From Rhodohalobacter sp. SW132 (GTDB lineage Bacteria; Bacteroidota; Rhodothermia; Balneolales; Balneolaceae): a stretch of DNA of 64,000 nt. Below the pieces are notes generated by a model that did not search any database, was not told the DNA's origin, and was given only the letters and a program-made list of their open reading frames with translations. This document shows, piece after piece, positions 8,545 to 17,559 of the stretch. The DNA lies in contig NZ_QUOK01000003.1 in the NCBI RefSeq assembly GCF_003390325.1, positions 1-64,000 of the forward strand, in the 5' to 3' direction. The position numbers were made by a program, and so were the translations under genes. Positions within the stretch are counted from its first letter, which is position 1; each line of letters opens with the position of its first letter.

Positions 8545-10092
8545 TTACCGAAAAGCAGGCATTAAATTAATTTTTTGACATAATTTTGAAATAAAAAAAC
8601 CAATACCTCCACCAATCAGCATAAACAGAAGAAACAGTGGTATCATCATCCAAATTTGATATGACAACCATGGATAATTAATTAACCAAAATATTATTAG
8701 TAGAAAGGGAACAATGGCAGGAATGAAGTAAGATAAGTTTGATTTAATATCTAACTTTTTAAAAACTATTTTCTCCGACACGATTCGCATTATTAGTAAT
8801 GACGGTATACTTACTAACTTTGCCAAAGCGGCTCCCACTAAGCCATATACCGGCATAAGAAGTAGCATTAAACCCAGCGTCAATGGAACTGTGATTGCTA
8901 AAAATTGAGTATTAAGTTTAACAAGGCCTGTACCTAATAAAAAGTGATGATTGATAATTCCAATTGGATGAAACATATATTTAGCAAGAAAAACATATAA
9001 AATTAATATTGCTTCATTTGCAAAATCTGTTCCCATCCATATTTCTAGCAAACTAAAACCAAATAAATAGGTTGGTGTAATTATTGCAATTGTTGCTATA
9101 ACAATGAAGAATGTAGCTTTATGATAAATTTCTTTAAGTCGTTTAATATTTCCTTTTTCTACTAATTGAGAAACCATTGGAAAAACGAAAGAAGTTGCCC
9201 TGGCTAAAACACTATGAATTATCTCGGCTACTTTTAATGCAATTACATAATAGGTCAATCCACTTACACTAATAATGCCGGCAATTAAAAATCTGTCGAG
9301 TTTTGATTGACTAAGTCTAAGAATACTTTGAAGCCACGTGTAAAAACTGTAGCTAAATACTTCTTTCAAGACCGACTTGTCATATAGTGGTATAAAGGAC
9401 AAGCTATTGATGAAATATTTTTTTGATATATAAGCTTTAATCATCCCACCAATAACCAGAAAAATAATACTCGATAATAGGACCGCTAATAAATCAAAAC
9501 CTGCAATTACAAGAATTACATTAATTACCATGGTAACTATATCAATACCCATAGTAACTTTAGCATTTACATCGTGTCGTTCAAAGGCATATATTACAGA
9601 TCTGAAAACATCATTAAAAAATCGAGCAACAATACCTATTCCACCTATCTTTAAGGCAATGATCGTCAATTGGATATTACCTTCTTCTACTCTAAATACA
9701 TTTTCAACAAGTAATTCAGCGAAACCAAAAACTACAATACCTACAAGTATTCCCATTAAACAATAAACCGTCATTGTTGTGCGGGAGACTTTTACAATTG
9801 CTGGTATATCATTAAGTGCCCGGTATTTAGAAACGAACTTAACAGTAGCGTCTGTCAGGCCTAATCCCATCGCCCCACCACCAAATCCAATAAAACCATT
9901 TACGAGCATCCAAATGCCATATTGTTCAGCACCCAGATAGTGAACAAAGATAGGCGTCGAAATTACCCAAAGAAGTGGATAAAGAATAGTTTCTGAAGAA
10001 TTATAAAATGCATTTTTTAAACTTACTTTAAAATCTATAGATCTATTTTTTAGATCAAAATAATCAGTGATTTTTTGGTAGAATTGCTTCAA
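8545..10092 (-). CDS. Oligosaccharide flippase, Wzx-like (MOP superfamily)
   Basis: This 515-residue protein has about 12-14 hydrophobic helices and the layout of MOP-superfamily polysaccharide flippases. The start is a first-helix block near LYPLLWVISTPIFVHYLGAEQYGIWM (about residues 37-62), and a second pseudo-repeat begins near 255. It should move the lipid-linked repeat unit across the cytoplasmic membrane. The only start giving full length is TTG at 10092; the next ATG, near residue 62, would remove the first helix, so TTG is chosen. It is followed closely by the ParB-like gene and preceded by wzz at 53 bp. Family is firm; the exact substrate is unknown. AT-rich like the neighbouring serotype genes. 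Confidence 0.87.
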   Translation of the reverse strand: MKQFYQKITDYFDLKNRSIDFKVSLKNAFYNSSETILYPLLWVISTPIFVHYLGAEQYGIWMLVNGFIGFGGGAMGLGLTDATVKFVSKYRALNDIPAIVKVSRTTMTVYCLMGILVGIVVFGFAELLVENVFRVEEGNIQLTIIALKIGGIGIVARFFNDVFRSVIYAFERHDVNAKVTMGIDIVTMVINVILVIAGFDLLAVLLSSIIFLVIGGMIKAYISKKYFINSLSFIPLYDKSVLKEVFSYSFYTWLQSILRLSQSKLDRFLIAGIISVSGLTYYVIALKVAEIIHSVLARATSFVFPMVSQLVEKGNIKRLKEIYHKATFFIVIATIAIITPTYLFGFSLLEIWMGTDFANEAILILYVFLAKYMFHPIGIINHHFLLGTGLVKLNTQFLAITVPLTLGLMLLLMPVYGLVGAALAKLVSIPSLLIMRIVSEKIVFKKLDIKSNLSYFIPAIVPFLLIIFWLINYPWLSYQIWMMIPLFLLFMLIGGGIGFFISKLCQKINLMPAFR

Positions 10093-10145
10093 GATAATCT
10101 AATATGAAAATTGATTTCATTTTGTAAATATTTCAACTAGTCTGA

Positions 10146-11330
10146 TTATTTTAAATAAAATTTTATTAACCAAAATCCAATCCCAATACTTATCCCCAAT
10201 ATTAATGTTATCATTACAATAAAACCGCGTCTCGGACTAATCTTATCACTCGGCACATTTACTGCCTGTACCACACTAAACACTGGTCTCTGCTCCTGAA
10301 GACGCAACCGTGCCTCTTCAAGTTGCTGAGACAGGCTGCTATATAAATTAAAGGCAAGGTCTTTCTCATCCTGAAGCCGCTCCAGTTCTGTTTGGGCCCG
10401 GGCAGTTGCAAGCGAAATATTCGCATCCCGAAAATCAGCCAGGGCGATCTGACGCTCTTCAAACCGTTCACGGGCAGATGCGTGCTGCTCCTCCACAAAC
10501 TCAAGGTCCTGGCTTGTCTTTTCGATTCGATATTGTGTTACGTACTCCTTCAACAACTCAATAAGATGTCTGTTTAACTCTGCCGCAGCCCTCGCATCAT
10601 GCAATGTTACCCGGGTGGTCAATAAACCGGTCTCTTCATCAAGTCTCACCGAAATTCGATTTCGTATATTGTCAATTAATTCCAGGTCTTTTTTGCTAAC
10701 CTGGATAAATTCCGCTTCAAAAGGATCATTTACTTGTACAGTACGTTCCTCTTCCCTGATCCAGTCTAGCACTGTAAAAGGAAGCCCAATAGTGAGTTTC
10801 TGTAGATACTGAGTCAATGAAGGCGAGTAATGATTTTCATAAAAGTCGGGAAGAGTCGTCGATAGTGTGTAATCTGCAAACCGGATCTCTTGCTCCATCA
10901 ATTCCATTTGAAAGGAAAGACTGTTTACAATACGCGGGTAAATCATTGGAGGAATCGTACCATGCTGTGCCTGTGACAGATCAACTCCGCCCATTCCAAA
11001 AGCACCACCAAAACGCTGAAGTAATTGTCCGGCTCTCCCCTGATCAGCCTGCTGAACTTCCGGCATCAGAATCGCTTCACTCTCATACTCCACCGGGCTA
11101 AAAAAGGCAATAAAGAGGCCGATTGCCACAAACACACCGGTGATTTTGGCAATGGTCCACCGTCCGTTCCAGATATTTTTGGCAAGTTCGACCAGGTCAA
11201 TCTCGTCATCATCTCCCTCATTTATATGGGGCATATATTCGATGGGGACGTACCGGACTTCGGGCGTGGTTTCTTTCTCTTTTTTTAGCTCCTCGGGAGA
11301 GCCGGGGTTGTTATTTAATTCGTCAGACAA
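10146..11330 (-). CDS. Wzz-type polysaccharide chain-length determinant
   Basis: This 394-residue co-polymerase controls chain length in Wzx/Wzy systems. An N-terminal cytoplasmic leader with DEIDLVELAKNIWNGRW precedes transmembrane helix 1 (about 53-75, ending in FFSPVEYESEAILMP). A long periplasmic part with coiled-coil character (about 250-345, QDLEFVEEQHASARERFEERQ) leads to a Pro-containing second helix near the C terminus (SDKISPRRGFIVMITLILG). No C-terminal tyrosine kinase is present, so it is the Wzz rather than the Wzc type. The 5' end reads TTG at 11330; an ATG at residue 33 (11234) would cut into the conserved leader, so TTG is preferred. Base composition is normal here, marking the edge of the AT-rich cassette. 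Confidence 0.87.
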   Translation of the reverse strand: MSDELNNNPGSPEELKKEKETTPEVRYVPIEYMPHINEGDDDEIDLVELAKNIWNGRWTIAKITGVFVAIGLFIAFFSPVEYESEAILMPEVQQADQGRAGQLLQRFGGAFGMGGVDLSQAQHGTIPPMIYPRIVNSLSFQMELMEQEIRFADYTLSTTLPDFYENHYSPSLTQYLQKLTIGLPFTVLDWIREEERTVQVNDPFEAEFIQVSKKDLELIDNIRNRISVRLDEETGLLTTRVTLHDARAAAELNRHLIELLKEYVTQYRIEKTSQDLEFVEEQHASARERFEERQIALADFRDANISLATARAQTELERLQDEKDLAFNLYSSLSQQLEEARLRLQEQRPVFSVVQAVNVPSDKISPRRGFIVMITLILGISIGIGFWLIKFYLK

Positions 11331-11677
11331 GAGGAATTGGAGATTATAGATTTGAGATTAAAGGTATAGTTCTTTGAAAAACATATGGAGTAAGAAAAAA
11401 CCTTCTATTTATTTATCGGTCCTGTCGTAACATGGATCGTTTGTAGTTCACTGCTTAATAAATCCACAGTATTAACACAACTAAGATTTATCTGTTATTT
11501 TTAATAGAACAGATAGTCTAAAGGTTTACGACTGATCATTATGATGAAGATTTCCGCAGACAATTCACCAAACTCTATCAGTAAAACCTTTATACCCCTA
11601 TTTTATTTCAGATTTAGTTTAATCTGGTGAATACATCAAGCCCTAAAAACTCAACACTCATCACTAAAAACTAAAAC
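11331..11677. promoter_or_regulatory. Intergenic region between pgt and wzz
   Basis: About 350 bp without a gene. It must carry the leader or promoter of the wzz-to-GT26 operon if that operon is transcribed apart from the initiating transferase gene. A CACTCATCACT low-complexity piece lies near 11648-11676. No confident promoter or terminator was seen. Confidence 0.3.
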
Positions 11678-12391
11678 TCAGTGCCCATTCGTTTTTCGAG
11701 TCACCATCTGGGCTACTGTGCGGTAGATAATCATCAGATCCAGTTTCAGCGAGTTTTTTTCGATGTAGATCAGGTCGTTATCCAGTCTTCGGCGCATCAG
11801 CTCCACATCCAGGGTTCCTCCCCTCAGACCCCTTGCTTGTGCATACCCCGTAATACCGGGTGTAAGAATATATCGGTAGTAGTGGTCATCAAACGTATTA
11901 TTCCAGTACGCACACTCCTCAACCGGGTACGGCCGCGGCCCCACCAGGCTCATATCCCCTTTCATTACATTGATGATCTGGGGCAGTTCATCAAGATTCA
12001 TTTTCCTGAGAAACTGACCAAAACCAAAAATTCGGTTATCCCCTTTTTGCGTTACAACCGGCTGCCCGTTTTTCGATTGCTTCTGAACAACGTGCATGGT
12101 TCTGAATTTATAACATTGAAATACCGCCCCATTTCTCCCGGTCCGGGGCTGCTTGAACAGAACAGGCCCGCGGGATGACAGCTTAATTCCGAGAGCTATA
12201 AACGGAAAAAGCAGCATGTAAACCAAAAAGCCGGCGGCTCCAAGAACCAGGTCAATTTTTCTCTTGACCGGGTAAGGCTTAATTCTGATATCGTTAAACT
12301 GTTCAGAATGAATTGATTCTTTAAAGTGTTGTTCTTCAGGAGGTAAAGTTCTTACATGAACTCTCTTGGCCCGTTGTAATGTTAATCCCAT
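11678..12391 (-). CDS. Initiating sugar-phosphate transferase (bacterial sugar transferase, WcaJ/WbaP type)
   Basis: This 237-residue monotopic phosphoglycosyl transferase starts repeat-unit synthesis by moving a sugar-phosphate from a UDP-sugar to undecaprenyl phosphate. The single re-entrant membrane helix is at about residues 50-70 (LVLGAAGFLVYMLLFPFIALGIKLSSRGPVLFKQ). Family motifs follow in order: PRTGRNGAVFQCYKFRTM, LRKMNLDELPQIINV with the catalytic Asp-Glu pair, GDMSLVGPRP, and TPGITGYAQARG. It is the short core form without the N-terminal multi-helix domain. It lies at the head of the wzz-wzx-wzy gene series and just downstream of repeat array A. The first sugar cannot be assigned from sequence. 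Confidence 0.92.
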   Translation of the reverse strand: MGLTLQRAKRVHVRTLPPEEQHFKESIHSEQFNDIRIKPYPVKRKIDLVLGAAGFLVYMLLFPFIALGIKLSSRGPVLFKQPRTGRNGAVFQCYKFRTMHVVQKQSKNGQPVVTQKGDNRIFGFGQFLRKMNLDELPQIINVMKGDMSLVGPRPYPVEECAYWNNTFDDHYYRYILTPGITGYAQARGLRGGTLDVELMRRRLDNDLIYIEKNSLKLDLMIIYRTVAQMVTRKTNGH

Positions 12392-12859
12392 ATCTGCTTA
12401 AATCCTATGCCGATTTTTTTGTAGTTTTTTCTCTGTAGTGATGTTGTACATTTAAGCGCAAAAAATAAGTGTTAAGATCTTCTAATCCAAATAGTATGTA
12501 ACGATTCCTACACTTTTTTCTTTACCAAAAACTACACAACATTTAATGATACACTACAAATGCATTATATACCTATACAAACTCTGCACCGTGAATGGAT
12601 GTATATTCTGAAATGAATGATTCGATCAGGTTTCAACCCACGTTTTATACGGTTCACAACGATTATCGGTGGTTTTGGAGAATTTCTTAAATAGATTTTA
12701 CAGGATATATTCTATTTTTTTATAAATCCCGGTCTATTCTAAAAGGAAACATTTTACAGTATTGGAATATTTTTCCGTAAAGTTATGTGTGCAGGGCGAC
12801 ACAATTTGTATAAGGGTTGAATTTGAGTATCTGGTTTTTTTACCCACTCCCACCAACGG
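12392..12859. promoter_or_regulatory. Leader region of the initiating transferase gene
   Basis: No gene. On the minus strand a motif reading AAAAAAGTGTAGGAATC lies at about 12504-12520. Closely related AAAAAGTGTAAGG motifs occur upstream of the T9SS-sorted gene and of comF, so this may be a promoter element. The 12740-12859 part shows only weak similarity to repeat array A. Confidence 0.35.
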
Positions 12860-14870
12860 CCCCAGATGAAATATGAGTTTGTAGCCCGGGTTAATGGATA
12901 TCCATAAAACATTGTAACATCCAGATACCGGTCCTGGAAGGGCCAAATGTGAATATCCCCCAGGTGTAGAACGATACAATCGGGCGTAACCCAGGAATTG
13001 ATGTGGCAATAGAACCAGGCCATCGGGCGATATATCAGCGAATGATTGGGAATTTAATCCGATGGCTGTTCATCGATTTTGATCAACGGAAACGGTGTTG
13101 TGATGAATAATATATCGAACAACCCCTCGGTGGGTTCATTGATTTTGCTGAATTTATTGCCTCGGGATTCCTGTTTTCGATTTCCAACGTATTCCCGGGG
13201 TAAAAACCCCGGGCTATTCACATTTAGCCCCGTTCGGGGCTTGGGTTAGTGGCCTACGTTAGATCGGGGTAAATTATATGTTATGAAATCTAATACTCTT
13301 GAATCATCCGATTCGCCTACAGGCATTATGTGTTCCCCACACATGGACCATAGAGGACAAATGTTTGTAGCTCGGGTTAAAACGGATATCCCTAACGCAT
13401 TGCAATGTCAAGAAACCGACCCTGAAAGGGCCAAATGTGAATAGCCCCGAGTGGTGCACGATGTAATCGGGCATAACCCGGGGATTATATGGGGTCATTG
13501 GATCCAGGCCATCGGGCGATACATGAACGAAGGATTGGGAATGATATCCGATGGCCGTTCATCGATTTTGATCAACGGATTCTGTGAGGTGGATGATTTC
13601 TCGGACAACCCCTCGATGTGTTCATTGATTCTGCGGAATTCATTGCCTCGGAATTCCTGTTTCGATATCCAACGTTTTCCAGGGGCTGCAACCCCGGGCT
13701 GTTGATTTGCGCCCGTTCGGGGCTGGGAAAAGTGACCTATCTTCAATTGAGTTCATTAAAATGGCACGAAATCAATCGCCCTTGAAACATTCGATTGGTC
13801 TTCTATCATTATTTTGCCCACACATGATTTTTTTCGAGACGTGGCCCCGGAGGGGACATATATTTGTAGCCCAGGTGTAGCACGATGCAATCGGGCGAAA
13901 CCCGGGGACAAAATGAGGTCATTGGATCCGGGCCATCGGGCGATACATGAACGAAGGGCTATGAATTATATCCGATGGCGGTTCACAGATTTTGATCAAC
14001 GGATTCGGTGCGATGGTTGATTTCTCGGACAACCCCTCGGTGAGTTCATTGATTTTGCTGAATTCATTGCCACGGGGTTCCTGTTTTCGATTTCCAACGT
14101 ATTCCCCGGGCTGCAGCCCCGGGCTGTTGATTTGCGCCCTGTTCGGGGCTAGATTTATTGACCAATCTTTTATTGGGTTATTTTATAGGGTATGAAATTT
14201 ATCACCTTTGAAATATCCAGTGGACCTTCAAACAGTCTGATGTCCAAACTGGCCCCGTAGGGGACATATATTTGTAGCCCGGGTGTAGCACGATGCAATC
14301 GGGCGTAACCCGGGGATAATATGCGGTCATTGGATCCAGACCATCGGGCGATACATGAACGAAGGGATAGGAATTATATCCGATGGCGGTTCACAGATTT
14401 TGATCAACGGATTCGGGGCGATGGATGATATTTCAGACAACCCCTCGGCAGGTTCATAGATTCTTTAGAATTCAACGCCTCGGGGTTCGTGTTTTTATGC
14501 CCAATGTTTTCCCGGGGTAAAAACCCCGGCTATTCACATTTAGCCCCGTTCGGGGCTGGGGTTAGTGACCTATCTTTAATTGGAATACTTTGTATGGTAC
14601 AAAATCTATCACCCGTGAAACGTTCGCTGGACCTTCAAACATTGTTTCGTCACCACACCGGTCCTGGAGGGGAAATATATTTGTAGCCAGGATTGTCCGG
14701 ATGTCCCTCAAGCCTTGCGGTATACGGACGCGGCCCCGAAAGGGCCAAATGTGCATATCCCCGGATGGTACACGATGTTATCGGGCATAACCCGGGGAAA
14801 TGATGTTGAAATTATATCAAAAGAAGAAATTAAAAACCACCGGGTGGTTCAATTCCCGGCGGTTAGTCGG
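12860..14870 (+). repeat. Array A: about five tandem copies of a 400-500 bp hairpin-rich repeat
   Basis: The anchor word TTTGTAGC and the sequence after it recur at 12878, 13364, 13863, 14271 and 14680, giving units of 486, 499, 408 and 409 bp, all in the same direction. Each unit contains a CCCGGGT...ACCCGGG hairpin around a GATGCAATCGGGC core. A CCATCGG...CCGATGG inverted pair comes next, then ACAACCCCTCGGTGGGTTCATTGATT with a matching CCTCGGGGTT. A CCCGGGG(N)CCCCGGG palindrome and a GCCCCGTTCGGGGC hairpin end the unit. Short open frames in the units are not conserved as proteins and are read as accidental. The GTAG directly before a palindrome resembles REP elements. The unit could be a mobile or structured non-coding element. 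Confidence 0.85.
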
Positions 14871-14888
14871 GTGTTCGGATGGTTTAGG

Positions 14889-17315
14889 TTACTTCAAGAG
14901 CGTCATCTTTCTTGTTTGAACGATTCCATTTGTTTGTAAACGGTAGAGATACAGACCGCTGGAGAGCGTTGATGCGTCGAACTCGATCGTGTGACGGCCA
15001 GGCTGCTGTGCTTTACGCTGAAACAAGGCAACCCTCCTGCCGATGGCATCGAACACCTCAAGCTGAACGTCTCCAGGATCAGAGAGTGTGTAGGGTATGG
15101 TCGTGGCCGGATTAAACGGGTTGGGATAATTTGGCAGCAGCTTAGTTTTCCCCGGCCGTTCATCTGCTTCCGGTTCCAGTGAAACTGAAAGTTCTGAACT
15201 CAGTGCTGCATTCCGGAGAGGTACCGTATTTCTCTCCGAGGCCGCCACAGCCCGAAGAAGATTAATCGAAACCGGGGTTTCCCAATCTTTCTCAGCCTTG
15301 ATGACAATTCGTGCAAGATTGCTGGCCTTAACCTGATCAGAAAAGCCTTTATGTATCCACGTTGCGGCTAAGAAATCATCATGCGAGGCTTGAAACTCTA
15401 TAAGCCGGTTTTCACGTTGCCACTCTTCTCCCCATTCAATCGGAACTGCAGTTTCTGTGCTCCAGCTTTCCGGATCTATTCCGTTTACTGAAATCCGAAA
15501 TGAAAGACCTGATAACGAGACTGTCCCATCCACTATCAAATAGAGCTCAGCGGTTTCTCCGGCTACTAATGGGTCAAGTGTGATCGATGAAATTGCTGAA
15601 ACACTTCTTTTCTGTCGGCCTCCCCCACTGCCTGAACTTCCTTCCGGATGGGTTTTTCCAAAATGGAGACCAACAAGCTGAAGATCGTTATGATCTACGC
15701 GTCCGCTTCCGGAGGCGTCTGCATAGGTTGCCGCCTCGGGGATCCAGGCCTCGACGTCACGTGCTGCCCAGTCTGAACTGTTGTATATTGGCTTCGGACC
15801 TTCGGAGAGCCAGTAGTAGCCCAGGGGAATCACATCCAGCTCATCCACAACACCGTCATGGTTTGTATCCCCCGGCCAGACGCTGATTCGTTTGGCATTC
15901 GGATTGATTCCGGTAATCACAATATCATCGATTCGGTTTGTTCCACCTGCTGCAACCGCACTCGCATCGTTCGGACTAATTCGCAAACTATCCGTCTGAA
16001 CCCATCGGATATATAGTTCAGGCTGATCATTCAAAGCTTCCGGAAGCGGGAGCTGGTCCACAACCCCGGTTGTCCAGTTTGTCCCGACCTCAATCGCTCC
16101 ACCCGGGACATCTTCCCAGGTTTCTCCGTTCAGACTCGACTGAATTTGGAAATCCCTCGGACCAGTACCAGAACCATATTGTTTGGATGTAATACGAAGC
16201 TGTTCAAAGTTTTCTGTTGAAATAACAATCTGCCAGTAGTTTTCACCCTCAGCAAATTCGTGCCATCCGGATGAGTTGAGTGCCAGCCCTGTAGAGCCTG
16301 ATGTAAATCCGTCTCCGCTGAATGATGCACCGTAAAGCTCTACCTCAGAGGTTTGATTCACCGGGGTTGAGAGTCTCGGCAGTACAGTTTCGCCAACAAA
16401 ATCCCATTCCGCAATGGTGTATCGGAACGGTGGCTGTTCGAGAATTTCCATAACTGCGGATGGACTTTCGCTGCTGTCCCATTCCCCATTGATCCCGCCG
16501 TATTTGTAATTGAGATCTTCATCTAAATCAGTGCGGATTGCAACGTAATACTCCCCCGTTTCTCTCATAAATGCGATTTCCCCGGTATACAGGAAATAAT
16601 CCTCGCTGTCCTGTTCCGTAAACTCCATGAGCTGCCAGCTTGATTCGTCCCAGGTTGCGGGATTAGTATCCTGCTCATTCACTCCGGCCCACATCCGGAT
16701 TCTCTCACTGTTTTCCTCATCACCCGTAACGCCGTTTGCGTATACACGTCCTGTAGCCTGATATTCATCCCCTTCGGTTACATCAATCGAAGCCGGTGTG
16801 GTAAGTTCAACCAGTGCAATCGACTCCATCACCTCAAATGTTGGCGATTCCAGTGGTCCGGTATCGATTTCGGTACCGGAAGAATTTGCCAGTTTCACCT
16901 CATCAAAGGAAAAAGAACCATCCCCCACCGGAGTTTTCTCCCGGACCCTGAATGTGAGAACCATCAGTCCGCCGGAAGCGTTGGATACCTGTTGATCGGT
17001 TCGGGATGCTGATGCACCAATTACTCCGGGTGACAGATGGTCGGCAAAAGCCACTCCAGTTGCTGTAATGCCGCTTGGCTGAATCGCCAGGAATTCGAAT
17101 ATCTCTATGTCGTACGCCAGTTCAATAGAAATAAAATAAGCGTCAGAATTATATGTTGCTGATAGGGTGAGTTCGATTTCATCACCGGCGTAGAGTTCGG
17201 ATGATGAAAGCTCTGCGTTGAGGGTTACCTGTGCGGCTGCAGAATAATTGATCGCAAGCCAGAACAGTAGTGTAAATGATATGGATATAGGAATTGTAGG
17301 TTTTCGTATGATCAT
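14889..17315 (-). CDS. Secreted protein with cohesin-like and dockerin-like parts and a T9SS C-terminal sorting domain
   Basis: I start this gene at the ATG at 17315 (808 residues). The longer GTG start at 17363 would put a basic 16-residue extension before a normal signal peptide (MIIRKPTIPISISF...SAAAQ). A cohesin-like beta domain follows (VTLNAELSSSELYAGDEIELTL), then modules without clear match. A dockerin-like pair of calcium-loop segments (GDTNHDGVVDELD and SGSGRVDHNDLQLVG) lies around residues 480-560. The last 85 residues are a type A Por/T9SS sorting domain: LPNYPNPFNPATTIPYTL, then GLYLYRLQT and a basic end. The protein should be exported by Sec and moved to the surface by T9SS. It lies between repeat arrays A and B. 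No catalytic domain is recognised; a scaffold or adhesin role is inference. Confidence 0.82.
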   Translation of the reverse strand: MIIRKPTIPISISFTLLFWLAINYSAAAQVTLNAELSSSELYAGDEIELTLSATYNSDAYFISIELAYDIEIFEFLAIQPSGITATGVAFADHLSPGVIGASASRTDQQVSNASGGLMVLTFRVREKTPVGDGSFSFDEVKLANSSGTEIDTGPLESPTFEVMESIALVELTTPASIDVTEGDEYQATGRVYANGVTGDEENSERIRMWAGVNEQDTNPATWDESSWQLMEFTEQDSEDYFLYTGEIAFMRETGEYYVAIRTDLDEDLNYKYGGINGEWDSSESPSAVMEILEQPPFRYTIAEWDFVGETVLPRLSTPVNQTSEVELYGASFSGDGFTSGSTGLALNSSGWHEFAEGENYWQIVISTENFEQLRITSKQYGSGTGPRDFQIQSSLNGETWEDVPGGAIEVGTNWTTGVVDQLPLPEALNDQPELYIRWVQTDSLRISPNDASAVAAGGTNRIDDIVITGINPNAKRISVWPGDTNHDGVVDELDVIPLGYYWLSEGPKPIYNSSDWAARDVEAWIPEAATYADASGSGRVDHNDLQLVGLHFGKTHPEGSSGSGGGRQKRSVSAISSITLDPLVAGETAELYLIVDGTVSLSGLSFRISVNGIDPESWSTETAVPIEWGEEWQRENRLIEFQASHDDFLAATWIHKGFSDQVKASNLARIVIKAEKDWETPVSINLLRAVAASERNTVPLRNAALSSELSVSLEPEADERPGKTKLLPNYPNPFNPATTIPYTLSDPGDVQLEVFDAIGRRVALFQRKAQQPGRHTIEFDASTLSSGLYLYRLQTNGIVQTRKMTLLK

Positions 17316-17559
17316 GGATCTCTTGGTTTTGTTCTTGATTGATTTTTTGAATCCCCTGACCACCCCTTGATTCTCTTTTGATCGGGGGCTTCTCTTTTAA
17401 GAGCTGATTTTCAGGATTTCCTTACACTTTTTTTCTGATTTTATTCTGAAAGCCGATAGCAAAATGAACAACCGCCTCGATTTTTATGTCGATATTTTTT
17501 GATATTTTACTTCGGGAATGACTGATTTTTTTTGAATTCATCATCTCCAATCGTACAAT
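17316..17559. promoter_or_regulatory. Leader region of the T9SS-sorted gene
   Basis: The minus strand carries an AAAAAAGTGTAAGGAAATC motif at about 17417-17433, around 105 bp before the chosen ATG. It is close to motifs found before comF and before the initiating transferase gene. The rest is unremarkable; repeat array B begins near 17560. Confidence 0.35.

Noticed and set aside
8545-10092. Shorter Wzx start at the first ATG (about residue 62)
   Set aside because: This would remove the first transmembrane segment, which is conserved in the family.
11681-12178. A 165-codon plus-strand open frame
   Set aside because: It is antisense to the sugar transferase, whose motifs are unmistakable.
12734-14790. 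Many 60-90 codon open frames on both strands in repeat array A (likewise B and C)
   Set aside because: They follow the repeat units, change frame between copies and have no start signals or known domains, so they are by-products of GC-rich repeats.
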